Part shown: one piece after another, positions 40,482-49,767 of the stretch
Position numbering within the stretch: position 1 is the stretch's first letter
Layout of the letters: the number at the start of each line of letters is the position of its first letter
Origin: Erythrobacter sp. JK5
Lineage (GTDB): Bacteria > Pseudomonadota > Alphaproteobacteria > Sphingomonadales > Sphingomonadaceae
Direction: 5' to 3'
Length of the DNA: 64,000 nt
Assembly (NCBI RefSeq): GCF_018205975.1
Contig: NZ_CP073577.1
Span: 868,001-932,000, forward strand
The notes under the pieces: model-generated
Database searches by the model: none
What the model was told of the DNA's origin: nothing
Seen by the model: only the letters and a program-made list of their open reading frames with translations
Translations under genes and position numbers: made by a program

Positions 40482-41959
40482 TGGACTTCGCCGCATCCTT
40501 CACGCTGATCGCGCCTGAATTGCTCATCACGGGCGCGGGCCTGATCCTGCTGCTCGCCACCGCATGGGGCGGGGACATGGCCGCTCGCCCGATCGCAATC
40601 GCCGCCGCTGCCGTGCTGTTCGGCGCGGGCTTCATGCTGGTTCCGGGTCTTCACTTCGGCACCGACGGCCCCGACACGATCGCGTTCGGCGGGCTGCTGA
40701 CCGTCGACAGCTTTGCAATGTTCGCCAAGGCGCTGATCTATCTCGCCGCGATCGGCTGCCTGATGGTCGCCGCACCGTTCTTCGCCAGCCCGTCTGCCGG
40801 GCCGGAGCGCGGGATGCGCGCGGAGTATCCGGTGCTGATCCTGTTCGCGGTGCTGGGCATGAGCATCATGGTTTCGGCCACCGATTTCATGACGCTCTAC
40901 ATGGGCCTCGAACTCAACAGTCTTGCCGCCTATGTCCTCGCCGCGATCCTGCGCCGGGACACACGCTCTGCCGAAGCGGGTCTGAAATACTTTGTCCTCG
41001 GCGCGCTCGCATCGGGCATCCTGCTCTACGGCATGAGCCTGTTGTACGGGTTCACCGGCGGAACCGATTTCGCAACGGTGCGCGAAGGGCTCAGCGGCGA
41101 GCTCGCCACCGGTGCGCTGTTCGGGCTGATCTTCGTGCTGGCAGGCCTCGCGTTCAAGATCGCCGCAGTGCCGTTCCACATGTGGACCCCGGACGTATAC
41201 GAAGGCGCACCGACGCCGGTCACCGCGTTCTTCTCGACCGCGCCCAAGGTGGCTGCCGTGGCGCTGACCGCGCGCGTAGTGTTCGACGTGTTCGGTGGGC
41301 AGACATTGGCATGGCAGCAAATCGTGATGTTCGCGGCGCTCGCTTCGATCGTGTTCGGTGCATTGGGAGCGATCGGTCAGGAAAACCTCAAGCGCCTGCT
41401 CGCCTATTCCTCAATCAACAATGTCGGCTTCATCCTGCTCGGACTCGCGGTCGCGAACGAGGCGGGGGCCAGCGCAATGCTGGTCTACCTGTTCATCTAT
41501 GTCGCGATGAGCCTCGGCAGCTTCGTGGCATTGCTGATGTTACGCAGCGACTCGGGCGAACTGTTCGAGACCTTCGGCGATATCCGCGGCCTCGCGGTGA
41601 CCCAGCCCGCGATCGCCTGGGCGCTGCTGCTGCTGATGTTCAGCCTCGCCGGCATCCCGCCGCTGCTCGGTTTCTACAGCAAGTTCGTGATCTTCCAGGC
41701 AACCGTCGAAGCGGGCCTGATCGCCTTTGCCGCGATTGCCATCGCCGCAAGCGTGATCGGCGCGTTCTATTACATCAAGTTTGTTAAGGTGATGTTCTTC
41801 GACGAACCCGTCGATCTCGTCACCGGCAAGAGCGGCCCCGCGCATTGGGTGCTGCTGTTCCTGACCGCCGCGATCATATCGCCGCTGGGATATCTGCTGA
41901 CGCCGTCGCTGACCGATCTCGCCGACAAGGCCGCTGGCGCTTTGTTTCTCGCGGTGTAA
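40481..41959 (+). CDS. nuoN: NADH-quinone oxidoreductase subunit N
   Basis: 492 residues, the third antiporter-like subunit. Conserved elements are MTLYMGLELNSLAAYVLAA with the key glutamate, VPFHMWTPDVYEGAPTPVTA and the lysine in ENLKRLLAYSSINNVGF. It closes the 14-gene complex I operon. birA starts only ten bases downstream, so the housekeeping genes that follow may be cotranscribed with nuo. Confidence 0.97.
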   Translation: MDFAASFTLIAPELLITGAGLILLLATAWGGDMAARPIAIAAAAVLFGAGFMLVPGLHFGTDGPDTIAFGGLLTVDSFAMFAKALIYLAAIGCLMVAAPFFASPSAGPERGMRAEYPVLILFAVLGMSIMVSATDFMTLYMGLELNSLAAYVLAAILRRDTRSAEAGLKYFVLGALASGILLYGMSLLYGFTGGTDFATVREGLSGELATGALFGLIFVLAGLAFKIAAVPFHMWTPDVYEGAPTPVTAFFSTAPKVAAVALTARVVFDVFGGQTLAWQQIVMFAALASIVFGALGAIGQENLKRLLAYSSINNVGFILLGLAVANEAGASAMLVYLFIYVAMSLGSFVALLMLRSDSGELFETFGDIRGLAVTQPAIAWALLLLMFSLAGIPPLLGFYSKFVIFQATVEAGLIAFAAIAIAASVIGAFYYIKFVKVMFFDEPVDLVTGKSGPAHWVLLFLTAAIISPLGYLLTPSLTDLADKAAGALFLAV

Positions 41960-41969
41960 TCTGGAGCGC

Positions 41970-42692
41970 ATGAGCACTCGCCAAAAGTACATTGCGGAAA
42001 CGGGTTCGACCAATGCCGACCTGATGGCGGCGCTGCGCGCGCATCAGAAGCTCGAGGAAGGGTACTGGCTGATCTCCGACCGCCAGACCGCCGGGCGCGG
42101 ACGGCAGGGGCGAGGTTGGGAAGATGGCGCGGGCAACTTCATGGGCTCGACCATAGTCACGCTGCAGAGCGGCGAATATCCCGGAACGTGGCTCAACCTG
42201 CCGATCAGCCTCGCGGTGCGCGAAACGCTGGCCGAATTCCTCGGTGACGCGAGCGAACTGATGATCAAATGGCCCAACGACGTGCTGCTGCGCGGGGCCA
42301 AAGTGTGCGGCATCCTGATGGAGCTGTTCGAATTTCAGGTCGTCATCGGGATCGGCGTCAACCTCGCGATTGCTCCGGACATCGCCGGGCGCAAGACCAT
42401 CGCTCTGGCTCAGGTTTCAGAGGAACCGCCCTCGCGCGACCGGTTTGCCGCGCGGCTGATCCACCATGTCGGGCGCGAGCTGGAACGCTGGCGCACACTC
42501 GGGGCCGAAGCGATGCGGGTCCGCTGGCTCGGTCATGCCCATCCCAAGGGTACGCCGCTCGCCGTGCACGATGGCGATGGCAAGGTGATCGAAGGCGTGT
42601 TCGAGGGGATCACCGCCAACGGGGCCTTGCTGCTGGAAATGCCCGACGGCGCAATCCGGCAGGTCCATGCCGGCGACGTGGTTCTAGAATAG
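41970..42692 (+). CDS. birA: Biotin-[acetyl-CoA-carboxylase] ligase
   Basis: 240 residues, class I biotin protein ligase without the N-terminal DNA-binding domain of E. coli BirA. It attaches biotin to the carboxylase carrier protein through biotinyl-AMP. The substrate loop is DRQTAGRGRQGRGWE (38-52), preceded by TGSTNADLM, and followed by IKWPNDVLLRGAKVCGILME. The lack of a helix-turn-helix means it does not repress biotin genes. It sits between nuoN and coaX, an order common in sphingomonads. Confidence 0.93.
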   Translation: MSTRQKYIAETGSTNADLMAALRAHQKLEEGYWLISDRQTAGRGRQGRGWEDGAGNFMGSTIVTLQSGEYPGTWLNLPISLAVRETLAEFLGDASELMIKWPNDVLLRGAKVCGILMELFEFQVVIGIGVNLAIAPDIAGRKTIALAQVSEEPPSRDRFAARLIHHVGRELERWRTLGAEAMRVRWLGHAHPKGTPLAVHDGDGKVIEGVFEGITANGALLLEMPDGAIRQVHAGDVVLE

Positions 42693-42701
42693 GATACAAT
42701 C

Positions 42702-43493
42702 ATGCTGCTCGCTGCCGATGTCGGAAACACCAATGTCGTGTTCGCACTGTTCGATCCCGATGGCGAAGGCGGCTATTCGGTCCGTGCCCGCTGGCGGATC
42801 GCGACCGATCCGCGCCGCACGGGTGACGAATACGCGGTGTGGTTGCTGCAACTTCTCACGATCGAAGGGATCAGTCGCGAAGCCATCACCCGGATCGTGT
42901 TCGCATCGGTTGTTCCGCGTGCCGATCACAACCTCACTGTTCTGGCGCAGAAATATTTCGGCATCACCCCGCTGTTCGCCGGCCAGGGCAAGGCGGCATG
43001 GCGGTTCGCCATTGATGTCGATCAGCCCAGCTCGCTCGGCGCCGACCGGGCGCTCAACATTCTCGCCGCGCATCACAAGTACGGCGGCGACCTGATCGTG
43101 ATCGATTTCGGAACCGCGACCAAGTTCGAAGCGATCGATTTCAACGGCACCTACAAAGGCGGCTCGATTGCGCCCGGTATCAATCTTTCGCTCGATGCAC
43201 TGGTGGGCAAGACCGCGAAGCTGCCGCGCATCGCGATCCGCGCGCCCGAGAGCAAGAGCGTGATCGGGCGCAACACCGAAGACCAGATGCTGATCGGGGT
43301 GTTCTGGGGCTATGTCGCGATGATGGAGGGCATGGTCGAGCGCATGAAGGCCGAAATAGGACGGCCGGCAAAGGTTGTAGCGACGGGCGGGCTCGCCATA
43401 TTGTTCGATGACGCCACCGACATCTTCGATCATGTCGATGCGGATCTGACAATCGAGGGTCTCGGGATCATCGCTGCACAGGCGGCCGAATGA
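42702..43493 (+). CDS. coaX: Type III pantothenate kinase
   Basis: 263 residues of the ASKHA fold. It phosphorylates pantothenate, the first step of CoA synthesis. The phosphate-1 motif is [15 protein letters not shown] (near the N-terminus), followed by [16 protein letters not shown] and [12 protein letters not shown] (phosphate 2 region), then [15 protein letters not shown]. Start ATG 42702 lies nine bases after birA. It is followed by the RNase J gene within 30 bases. Confidence 0.95.
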   Translation: MLLAADVGNTNVVFALFDPDGEGGYSVRARWRIATDPRRTGDEYAVWLLQLLTIEGISREAITRIVFASVVPRADHNLTVLAQKYFGITPLFAGQGKAAWRFAIDVDQPSSLGADRALNILAAHHKYGGDLIVIDFGTATKFEAIDFNGTYKGGSIAPGINLSLDALVGKTAKLPRIAIRAPESKSVIGRNTEDQMLIGVFWGYVAMMEGMVERMKAEIGRPAKVVATGGLAILFDDATDIFDHVDADLTIEGLGIIAAQAAE

Positions 43494-43521
43494 GACCTCC
43501 TCCTCTCACAATCGAGAACTC

Positions 43522-45177
43522 GTGAAAAAGAACTATACTCCTGAAAAAGAGCTGCTTTTCCTTGCACTAGGCGGCTCGGGAGAGATTGGCATGAACGTCA
43601 ATCTCTATGGCTGCGATGGCAAGTGGCTGATGGTCGACCTCGGCATGACCTTCTCCGGAAACGAATATCCCGGAGTCGATCTCGTCTTCGCGGACCTCGA
43701 ATTCATCGAGGAACGCAGCAAGGACCTGCTCGGCATCGTCCTTACCCACGCGCACGAGGATCATATCGGCGCGGTCCCCTATTTCGCGGGCGAGCTGGGC
43801 GTGCCGCTCTATGCCACGCCGTTCACCGCCGATCTCGTCGCCCGCAAGCTCGAGGAGGCGGGCCTGCTCGGCCAGGTCGAACTCAACATCATCGAGGAAG
43901 ACCACGGGCATATCGAAATCGGCCCGTTCGACGTCACCTACATCCCGCTGGCGCACTCGATCGCGGAAGGCAACGCGCTGCTGATCGACACGCCCTATGG
44001 CCGTGTGTTCCACACCGGCGACTGGAAACTCGACGAAGACCCGATCATCGGCGAGCCGACCACCGAAAAGGAACTGCGCGAGATCGGCGACGAAGGCGTG
44101 CTGGCGCTGGTGTGCGATTCGACCAACGTGTTCAATCCCAACCCCTCCGGATCGGAAGGCGCGGTGCATCGCGCGTTGATGGAGGAAGTCGCCCGGCACG
44201 AGGGCAAGCGCGTGCTCGTCACGACCTTCGCCAGCAACGTCGCTCGGCTCCACACGCTGGGCGAAGTCGCGCGCGAAACCGGCCGGCAACTCTGCGTTGC
44301 GGGCCGATCGCTCGACCGCATCATCGAGGTCGCGCAGGACAATGGCTATCTCGCCGATTTCCCGACGCCGGTCGATTTCGACACGGCGATGGGCCTGCCG
44401 CGCGGCGAGGTTCTCATCCTCGCGACTGGCGGGCAGGGCGAGCCGCGCGCCGCGCTCGCCCGCATCGCCGAGCAGAACCACCCGCTCGAACTCGTCGGCG
44501 GCGACGTGGTGCTGTTCTCCTCGCGCCAGATTCCCGGCAACGAGATCGCGATCGGTAAGGTTCAGAACGCGCTCGCCGCGCGCGGCATCACCATGGTGAC
44601 CGACCGGCAAAGCCTGATCCACGTCTCGGGCCACCCGGGTCGACCCGAGCTCGAGGCGTTGTATTCATGGCTGCGCCCCGAAGTGCTCGTTCCGGTCCAT
44701 GGCGAGATGCGCCACATGCGCGAACAGGCGCAGCTCGGCAAAAGCTGCCAGATTCCGAGCGCGGTCGTGCAATCGAACGGCGATATCGTGCGCCTCGCAC
44801 CCGGCGAACCCGGAAGGCTCGCACAGGTCAGGGCCGGGCGGCTCGTGCTGGATGGCGACATCATCGTGCCCGCTGACGGCGAAGCCGTGACAATGCGTCG
44901 CAGGATCGCGTTCGAAGGTGTGATGGTCGTGGTGCTGGCACGCGGCGAGCGACCCTATATCGAAGCGATCGGCCTACCGCTCGATGAAGACATGACCGAT
45001 TTCATCGAGGAAACGCAGGACGATATCCTCAAGGCAATCGGCAAGCTGCGGGGCAAGGATGCGCGCGATCCCGCGGCGGTTCACGAGGCAGCGCGCCTTG
45101 CCGCGCGTCGGGCGGCGCGCCGCTGGGCCGGGAAAAGCCCGCAGGTGCGCGTGGTCATGCCGGGAGCCAGCAACTGA
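43522..45177 (+). CDS. rnj: Ribonuclease J
   Basis: 551 residues from GTG 43522. It is a metallo-beta-lactamase/beta-CASP ribonuclease with 5'-to-3' exo and endo activity. The zinc motif THAHEDHIGAV gives His76, His78, Asp80, His81. HTGDWKLDEDP and the later VHGEMRHMREQA complete the metal and RNA sites, and the C-terminal domain after about residue 450 is present. With rne also in this window, the cell has both RNase E and RNase J, as known for many alphaproteobacteria. Its stop overlaps the next gene's start by one base. Confidence 0.95.
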   Translation: MKKNYTPEKELLFLALGGSGEIGMNVNLYGCDGKWLMVDLGMTFSGNEYPGVDLVFADLEFIEERSKDLLGIVLTHAHEDHIGAVPYFAGELGVPLYATPFTADLVARKLEEAGLLGQVELNIIEEDHGHIEIGPFDVTYIPLAHSIAEGNALLIDTPYGRVFHTGDWKLDEDPIIGEPTTEKELREIGDEGVLALVCDSTNVFNPNPSGSEGAVHRALMEEVARHEGKRVLVTTFASNVARLHTLGEVARETGRQLCVAGRSLDRIIEVAQDNGYLADFPTPVDFDTAMGLPRGEVLILATGGQGEPRAALARIAEQNHPLELVGGDVVLFSSRQIPGNEIAIGKVQNALAARGITMVTDRQSLIHVSGHPGRPELEALYSWLRPEVLVPVHGEMRHMREQAQLGKSCQIPSAVVQSNGDIVRLAPGEPGRLAQVRAGRLVLDGDIIVPADGEAVTMRRRIAFEGVMVVVLARGERPYIEAIGLPLDEDMTDFIEETQDDILKAIGKLRGKDARDPAAVHEAARLAARRAARRWAGKSPQVRVVMPGASN

Positions 45178-45467
45178 TGCAGTGGACTTCGATCCTCGCG
45201 ATCTATTTCCTGTTTTGGGTGATGAGCGCGTTCGTGTTGCTGCCCTTCGGGGTGCGCACCGCGGACGAGGCCGGCGTCGCAAAAGTCGCCGGTCAGGCCG
45301 AGAGCGCGCCGGTCAATTTCCGACCGGGCCGCTTGGTTATCCGCGCGACCGTGATCGCGACGGTGCTGACGACGCTGTTCGTGCTGAACTACGAATTCGG
45401 CTGGATCGGCGCGGATGATCTCGACATCCTGCCCAAACCGCCGAGCCAGACCGGGTCGCCCGGCTAG
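45177..45467 (+). CDS. DUF1467 family membrane protein
   Basis: 96 residues with two membrane helices (SILAIYFLFWVMSAFVLLPF and VIRATVIATVLTTLFVLNYE) joined by a loop containing GVRTADEAG. This pattern and the location directly after RNase J match DUF1467 proteins of alphaproteobacteria. Function is unknown. The start overlaps the rnj stop by one base. The gene ends three bases before the convergent coiled-coil protein gene. Confidence 0.8.
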   Translation: MQWTSILAIYFLFWVMSAFVLLPFGVRTADEAGVAKVAGQAESAPVNFRPGRLVIRATVIATVLTTLFVLNYEFGWIGADDLDILPKPPSQTGSPG

Positions 45468-45470
45468 AGC

Positions 45471-48056
45471 CTAATTGCGGAACCGCTCGATCGATTGCGC
45501 CAGCGCCACGTAGAGCTTGCCCATGTCGGACCCGAGTATCGTGACGCTCAGCGCGTTGCCGTTGCGGGTTGACAGCATCGATCGGAGCATGGCTTCGAAA
45601 TCGTGGATGTAGCGGCTGACATTGCCACGGAAGCTTTCGTCCGATTGATACAGCTCCGCGATTTCGCGCGCCTGGCCACTGTCCACCAGGCGTACGGCTC
45701 GGCGTGTAAAGATCCCGCGATCGCCCTTGAGATATGCGTCCCACGCGGTGTCGCTGATCTCGGCAGAAAGCGCGCTGGTAATATCGATCGCGTTCGAATT
45801 CAGGCTGTCAGTAATCAAGGCCATCCGCCGCGAGAAATCGTTGTTGACCTGTTCTTCGGCCAGTTCGCGTGCACGGAAGACGCGCTGTTCGAGGTTCCCG
45901 GTCAGCTCGTTCACCATCGCCAGCTGATCGCGCAACTGGATCGTGGCTTCGCGACCCACACCCGAAGCGTGCGCTGCCGCCTGTTCGAGCGCGCCGATCG
46001 TTTCGGCGGTTTCGTTGCGCAGCGATCGTTCGAATGCCTCGATCGCCTCGCCGCCGATCGTCTCCGCCAGCGCGCCGACCTTTTCGCGGGCGCCGGTGTC
46101 GAGCGCCTCGAACGCGGACTTCGTTGCCTGCTCAAGCGAATCGAGTGCCTCGCGCAGTCGTTCCAGCGTGTTCTCGGCAAAGCTTTCGCCCGAGGCAGCG
46201 AGCCGATCGAGCCCGCCGCGAAGCCCCTGCAGCTTGGCGAGCGTGTCCTCGGCCTGTTCCGAAAGGCGCGATTGCAGCATCTGGAGCGAACTGTCGGCGC
46301 TTTCGATTTCCTCGCGGGTCGTCGCAAGGTAATGCGACAGTTCCCCGCCATGCTGCGTGGTCTTGAGCATCATGCCTTCCAGCGTCGTCGCTCGCTTTTC
46401 GACCTTGCCGAGATCCATCGCGGCTTTCTCGATCGCCTGCGGCAGGTCTTCGCGGCTCTGCCGTGCGCCGGACTGGATGATTTCGAGCAACCGGATACTG
46501 GCATCGGTCAGCTCTGACAGCTGGGTTTCGGTTTCGGCCAGAGCGCTGCGTTTGGCAGCCAGTTGCTCTTCAAGCGCGGCGAGGCCTTCGCCCAGGCTCG
46601 ACCGTGCGCCATCGCCCGCTTCCCCGATCCGGGCGATCAGATCGTTGAGTTCGCCCAGCTGCGCCCCCATCGCCGTGCTTTGCGCCACCAGCTTCTGGGT
46701 TTCGACGGTCTGCGCCTCGCGCCGTTCCGCCAGCGCTTCGTCGAGCTCGGCTAGGCGCTGCGACAGGATTTCGGTCGACTGTGCCTCACGGGTGTCGAAT
46801 TCGTCCTGTCGGCGGGCAATTTCCTCCTGGAACTTGATGTTGCGCTGGGCCAGGCGATGGTCGAAGCGCGTGGCCTCCTCGTTCAGTTCACGCACGCGCT
46901 GTTGCGACGCGGTTACCGCATCGTGATCGAGCCGGGCGAGCGATTCGACCATCGCCGCGATCTCTTTGTGCATCGTCTGCTTTGAGCCGCGAATCTGCTC
47001 CATCGCCGCATTCTCGGCCTCGCTCAGCGCGACCCCGATCGCCTTCGTCTCGCTCTGCAGCAGAGCAATGCGCTCGTTCATTGCCGCCAGCGCCTGGTTC
47101 TCGCTTTCGCCGATGCTGGCGCGATATTCCTCGGCCTGCTGCGACAACGCTTCGAACCGGCCCGAAACCAGATTTTCGATCCGTGACAACTGGGTTTCGA
47201 ACCGGGTCAGGATATCCGCCACCTGGCCGCCAAGCGCCGAGACCTGCGTTTCGCTGCTCTGGCCGAACGCATTGAGACGCTCGAACCCGTCCACCAGCTT
47301 CTCGAGCTGTTCCTGCGCCGTGCGCCCGGCATTGCCGACCTGGTTTGATACATCGCGGGCCGAATTGGCGATCACCGGAAGATCGTCGCGCAGGCTTGCC
47401 ATGTTGGCGAGTGCGGTTTCGCTGGCGCTGCCAATGGCGTCGACCTGCGCGCCATTGCTCTGGATCAGCTGTTGCAGCTCGCCGGCATGCGTCGAGATCC
47501 TCTCGCTGGCGATGCGGCCCAGCGATTCCAGGTCGCGCGATTGCGAGGCAAGAAATTCACGCGCGAGGCTGAGTTCGCGGTTGACCACGGTGAGGCGGTT
47601 TTCGAGCTCGGCGCTTTCGCGGCTTAGCATCGCCGCCGTGGCACCGAAACGCGATGCTTCCGCGCGGGAGTTGCGCAAAAACAACAGCCATGCGACCCCG
47701 ATCAGCAGGACCGGCACCGACCATTCGACCACCCAGGCGATCCAGTTGCGCGGTCCGGAACCGGTCGCGGCGAGCAGTTCTGCGTTGGTTCCCCAGAGGA
47801 AAAAGCCGGTCCAGGCCAGCACCGCGATACCGGCCAGTACCGGCGCGATCCAGGGCCGTGACGCATCCGGCATTTCATCGTAATATTCTAGGTTTAGCTC
47901 GGAGTCCTCATAATCCACGACAACATCGTCAAGCGCGGTGCCGGGCTCCGGTAACGGTTCCGATCCAGCTGTGGTTGGGGTCTCGACGTCCGCTGCCGCG
48001 TTCGCCTTGCTTTCGCTTCCGTCGCCAACGGCGCGAATATGATTTCCTCCGCTCAT
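45471..48056 (-). CDS. Large coiled-coil membrane protein with TipN-like architecture
   Basis: 861 residues. An acidic N-terminus (to about 68) is followed by two membrane helices (69-89, with WIAPVLAGIAVLAWTG, and 105-127, with WVVEWSVPVLLIGVAWLLF). About 700 residues of Ala/Glu/Gln/Leu-rich heptad sequence and a more globular end from about 760 (AISDTAWDAYLK-like region, FRGNVSRYIHDFEAML) follow. Two N-terminal membrane helices plus a very long coiled coil is the layout of the Caulobacter polar landmark TipN (about 890 residues). I propose a polarity or scaffold role by architecture only; databases often name such proteins 'ATPase', but no P-loop is visible. It is divergent from the Hpt-like gene, 71 bases away. 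Confidence 0.6.
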   Translation of the reverse strand: MSGGNHIRAVGDGSESKANAAADVETPTTAGSEPLPEPGTALDDVVVDYEDSELNLEYYDEMPDASRPWIAPVLAGIAVLAWTGFFLWGTNAELLAATGSGPRNWIAWVVEWSVPVLLIGVAWLLFLRNSRAEASRFGATAAMLSRESAELENRLTVVNRELSLAREFLASQSRDLESLGRIASERISTHAGELQQLIQSNGAQVDAIGSASETALANMASLRDDLPVIANSARDVSNQVGNAGRTAQEQLEKLVDGFERLNAFGQSSETQVSALGGQVADILTRFETQLSRIENLVSGRFEALSQQAEEYRASIGESENQALAAMNERIALLQSETKAIGVALSEAENAAMEQIRGSKQTMHKEIAAMVESLARLDHDAVTASQQRVRELNEEATRFDHRLAQRNIKFQEEIARRQDEFDTREAQSTEILSQRLAELDEALAERREAQTVETQKLVAQSTAMGAQLGELNDLIARIGEAGDGARSSLGEGLAALEEQLAAKRSALAETETQLSELTDASIRLLEIIQSGARQSREDLPQAIEKAAMDLGKVEKRATTLEGMMLKTTQHGGELSHYLATTREEIESADSSLQMLQSRLSEQAEDTLAKLQGLRGGLDRLAASGESFAENTLERLREALDSLEQATKSAFEALDTGAREKVGALAETIGGEAIEAFERSLRNETAETIGALEQAAAHASGVGREATIQLRDQLAMVNELTGNLEQRVFRARELAEEQVNNDFSRRMALITDSLNSNAIDITSALSAEISDTAWDAYLKGDRGIFTRRAVRLVDSGQAREIAELYQSDESFRGNVSRYIHDFEAMLRSMLSTRNGNALSVTILGSDMGKLYVALAQSIERFRN

Positions 48057-48087
48057 GAGCGGATAAATACCACACCCGGACTCAGGA

Positions 48088-48102
48088 TAAACCCCGCTTT
48101 AA
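48088..48102 (+). promoter_or_regulatory. Near-match to the CtrA box between the coiled-coil and Hpt-like genes
   Basis: TAAA-N7-TTAA followed by C, seven of eight bases matching the CtrA consensus TTAA-N7-TTAA, in the 71-base divergent gap and 26 bases before the Hpt-like start. A short motif; chance matches are possible. Confidence 0.3.
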
Positions 48103-48127
48103 CCCTTCCGGCTGTATCGCGGCACGC

Positions 48128-48439
48128 ATGGTCTACGAAGCCGGAGCCCTCGATGCCACACTGGCCGCTGCCGCAGGCGATGATGCCGCGCTAATGCGCG
48201 AGCTGCGCGGCGCCTTCATGGAAAGCGCCGCCAAGCAGCTCGATCTGCTCAGGCGCTCGCGGTGCGACGGCAACTGGACCGTGGCGGCGATGCGGCTCAA
48301 GGGGCTGGCCGCGAGCTTTCACGCCGAAGACCTGTTGCATGCTGCGGAAGACGCGCTGCAATCCGCGCCGGGCGAACCCGCCGCGATCCGCAGCATTGAA
48401 CAGGTCCTGGCCCGCTTTTCCGGCGCCGCCCGCGCTTAA
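48128..48439 (+). CDS. Hpt-like domain protein lacking the phospho-histidine
   Basis: 103 residues, all helical. The segment AMRLKGLAASFHAEDLLHAAE (from about residue 54) has the L-K-G and downstream spacing of histidine phosphotransfer domains, where the pattern is H-x-L-K-G. Here Met55 replaces the histidine, so the protein should not accept phosphate in the usual way. Other histidines (65, 71) sit in the next helix. It may act as a binding adaptor rather than a relay. It heads a plus-strand run of four uncharacterised signalling-type genes. Confidence 0.6.
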   Translation: MVYEAGALDATLAAAAGDDAALMRELRGAFMESAAKQLDLLRRSRCDGNWTVAAMRLKGLAASFHAEDLLHAAEDALQSAPGEPAAIRSIEQVLARFSGAARA

Positions 48440-48489
48440 CCCCCCGATTTTCGCGACGATGGCAGCCCGCGCCGCTTGAATGACGCGGC

Positions 48490-49728
48490 ATGCTGGCATT
48501 ACCCATGCGCATCCATGGGAGAGCAGGCGTGCGCACGGCCTTGGTGGCGGCACTCAAACACAGCGAGAATGGCGATCGGCGCGCGTTGATGCCGTTGGCG
48601 GGGCGCACCGTGCTGGGCTGGCAGGTCGATTTCGCCCGGCGGATCGGTTGCGAACGGATCGTCTGCATCTGCGAGAGCACCGGCCCCGAAATCATCGCTC
48701 TGCAGCGCGAAACCGAACTGGCCGGTGGCGAATTCCTTGCGATCCGCGGCCACCTGCAGCTGGGTTCTCTGCTGCGCACAGATGAGAAGCTGGTTGTCCT
48801 GCTCGACGGATTGTTGATCGATCGGTCATGGGCGGAACGCCTGTGCCCGGAAGACGCCCGGTTATTGCAATGCGTCTATACCCTCGCGCCAGACCACTCG
48901 TTGGCCAAGAGCCACCCGGAGCATTTCGAACGGATCGACGCCGCACGAAGCTGGGCGGGGCTGGCGATCGTGCCGGGTTCGGTCGCGCAGCGGATTGCAG
49001 ACTACCCGCCCGACGGCGAGGCCGCATCCCTGCTGGTGAGGCTGGCGCTGCAATCGGGTGTGCCCTGTGCTGAACTGCCGCTCGATAAAGGCGGCGCAAA
49101 CGGCGGATGGCAGTTTGCCGAATCGCCCGACATGCTCGTGCGGCGCGAACGCGACCTGATCGATGGGCTCGTCAGCACAGCGAACTGGCTGGCGCCAGGC
49201 GATGCTTTAGCCGGCGAAGTGGTGCGCCGGTCGGCCTCCTGGGGCCTCGCGCATGGGAGGCTCTTGGCCGCGTCAGGAGCAGCGCTGCTGGCCATCGTCG
49301 GCATCGCACTGGCGTGGTTCGGTTATGGCGTAGCGGGCCTGGCGATGGTCGGTGTAGCCGCATTCGCAGCGTCTTTGGCGCAAGCATGGATTCGGCTTCG
49401 CGCGAGCCTGTTCGGGAACCGGCCTGGCGTCTGGGCATGGCTTGCATCGCGGGCGGTCATCGATACGGCTGCGATTACCGCGCTGATCGGTGCGCTGGGA
49501 GGACTTGCTGCGGCGCCTGAGCGCCTCGCGCTGCCAATATTCGTCATCGGGCTGGCACGGATCGCCGCCCGCGATCCTGATACGCGGCTCGGTCCGTTCT
49601 GGGCGGACCGGACGACGCATATCCTGGCGCTTGCGGTCTGCGCGGGATTCGGCGCGCTTTCTTATGCTCTGGTCGCATTCGGTCTCGCCGCGCTCGCCCA
49701 TAAACTGCTCCCAATACGTCGGATTTGA
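48490..49728 (+). CDS. Membrane protein with nucleotidyltransferase-like N-terminal domain
   Basis: 412 residues (start at 48490, or Met6 at 48505). The N-terminal part has the flow of a sugar-nucleotidyltransferase fold: GDRRALMPLAGRTVLGWQVD, then RIVCICESTGPEI and VVLLDGLLID. The signature GxGTRM/L loop and the metal Asp pair are not evident, so catalysis is doubtful. From about residue 255 there are five or six membrane helices (SGAALLAIVGIALAWFGYG onward). A clear CDP-alcohol transferase motif is absent. Function unknown; it lies within the group of degenerate signalling genes. Confidence 0.5.
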   Translation: MLALPMRIHGRAGVRTALVAALKHSENGDRRALMPLAGRTVLGWQVDFARRIGCERIVCICESTGPEIIALQRETELAGGEFLAIRGHLQLGSLLRTDEKLVVLLDGLLIDRSWAERLCPEDARLLQCVYTLAPDHSLAKSHPEHFERIDAARSWAGLAIVPGSVAQRIADYPPDGEAASLLVRLALQSGVPCAELPLDKGGANGGWQFAESPDMLVRRERDLIDGLVSTANWLAPGDALAGEVVRRSASWGLAHGRLLAASGAALLAIVGIALAWFGYGVAGLAMVGVAAFAASLAQAWIRLRASLFGNRPGVWAWLASRAVIDTAAITALIGALGGLAAAPERLALPIFVIGLARIAARDPDTRLGPFWADRTTHILALAVCAGFGALSYALVAFGLAALAHKLLPIRRI

Positions 49729-49729
49729 G

Positions 49730-49744
49730 CTAACGCGGGCTTAA
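49730..49744 (+). promoter_or_regulatory. Near-match to the CtrA box upstream of the 49768 gene
   Basis: CTAA-N7-TTAA followed by C (CTAACGCGGGCTTAAC), seven of eight consensus bases, 24 bases before the next ATG, where it would overlap a promoter. In Caulobacter CtrA sites commonly overlap the -35 region. Confidence 0.35.
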
Positions 49745-49767
49745 CTATAGCGCTGTAAGGCAGCGGG

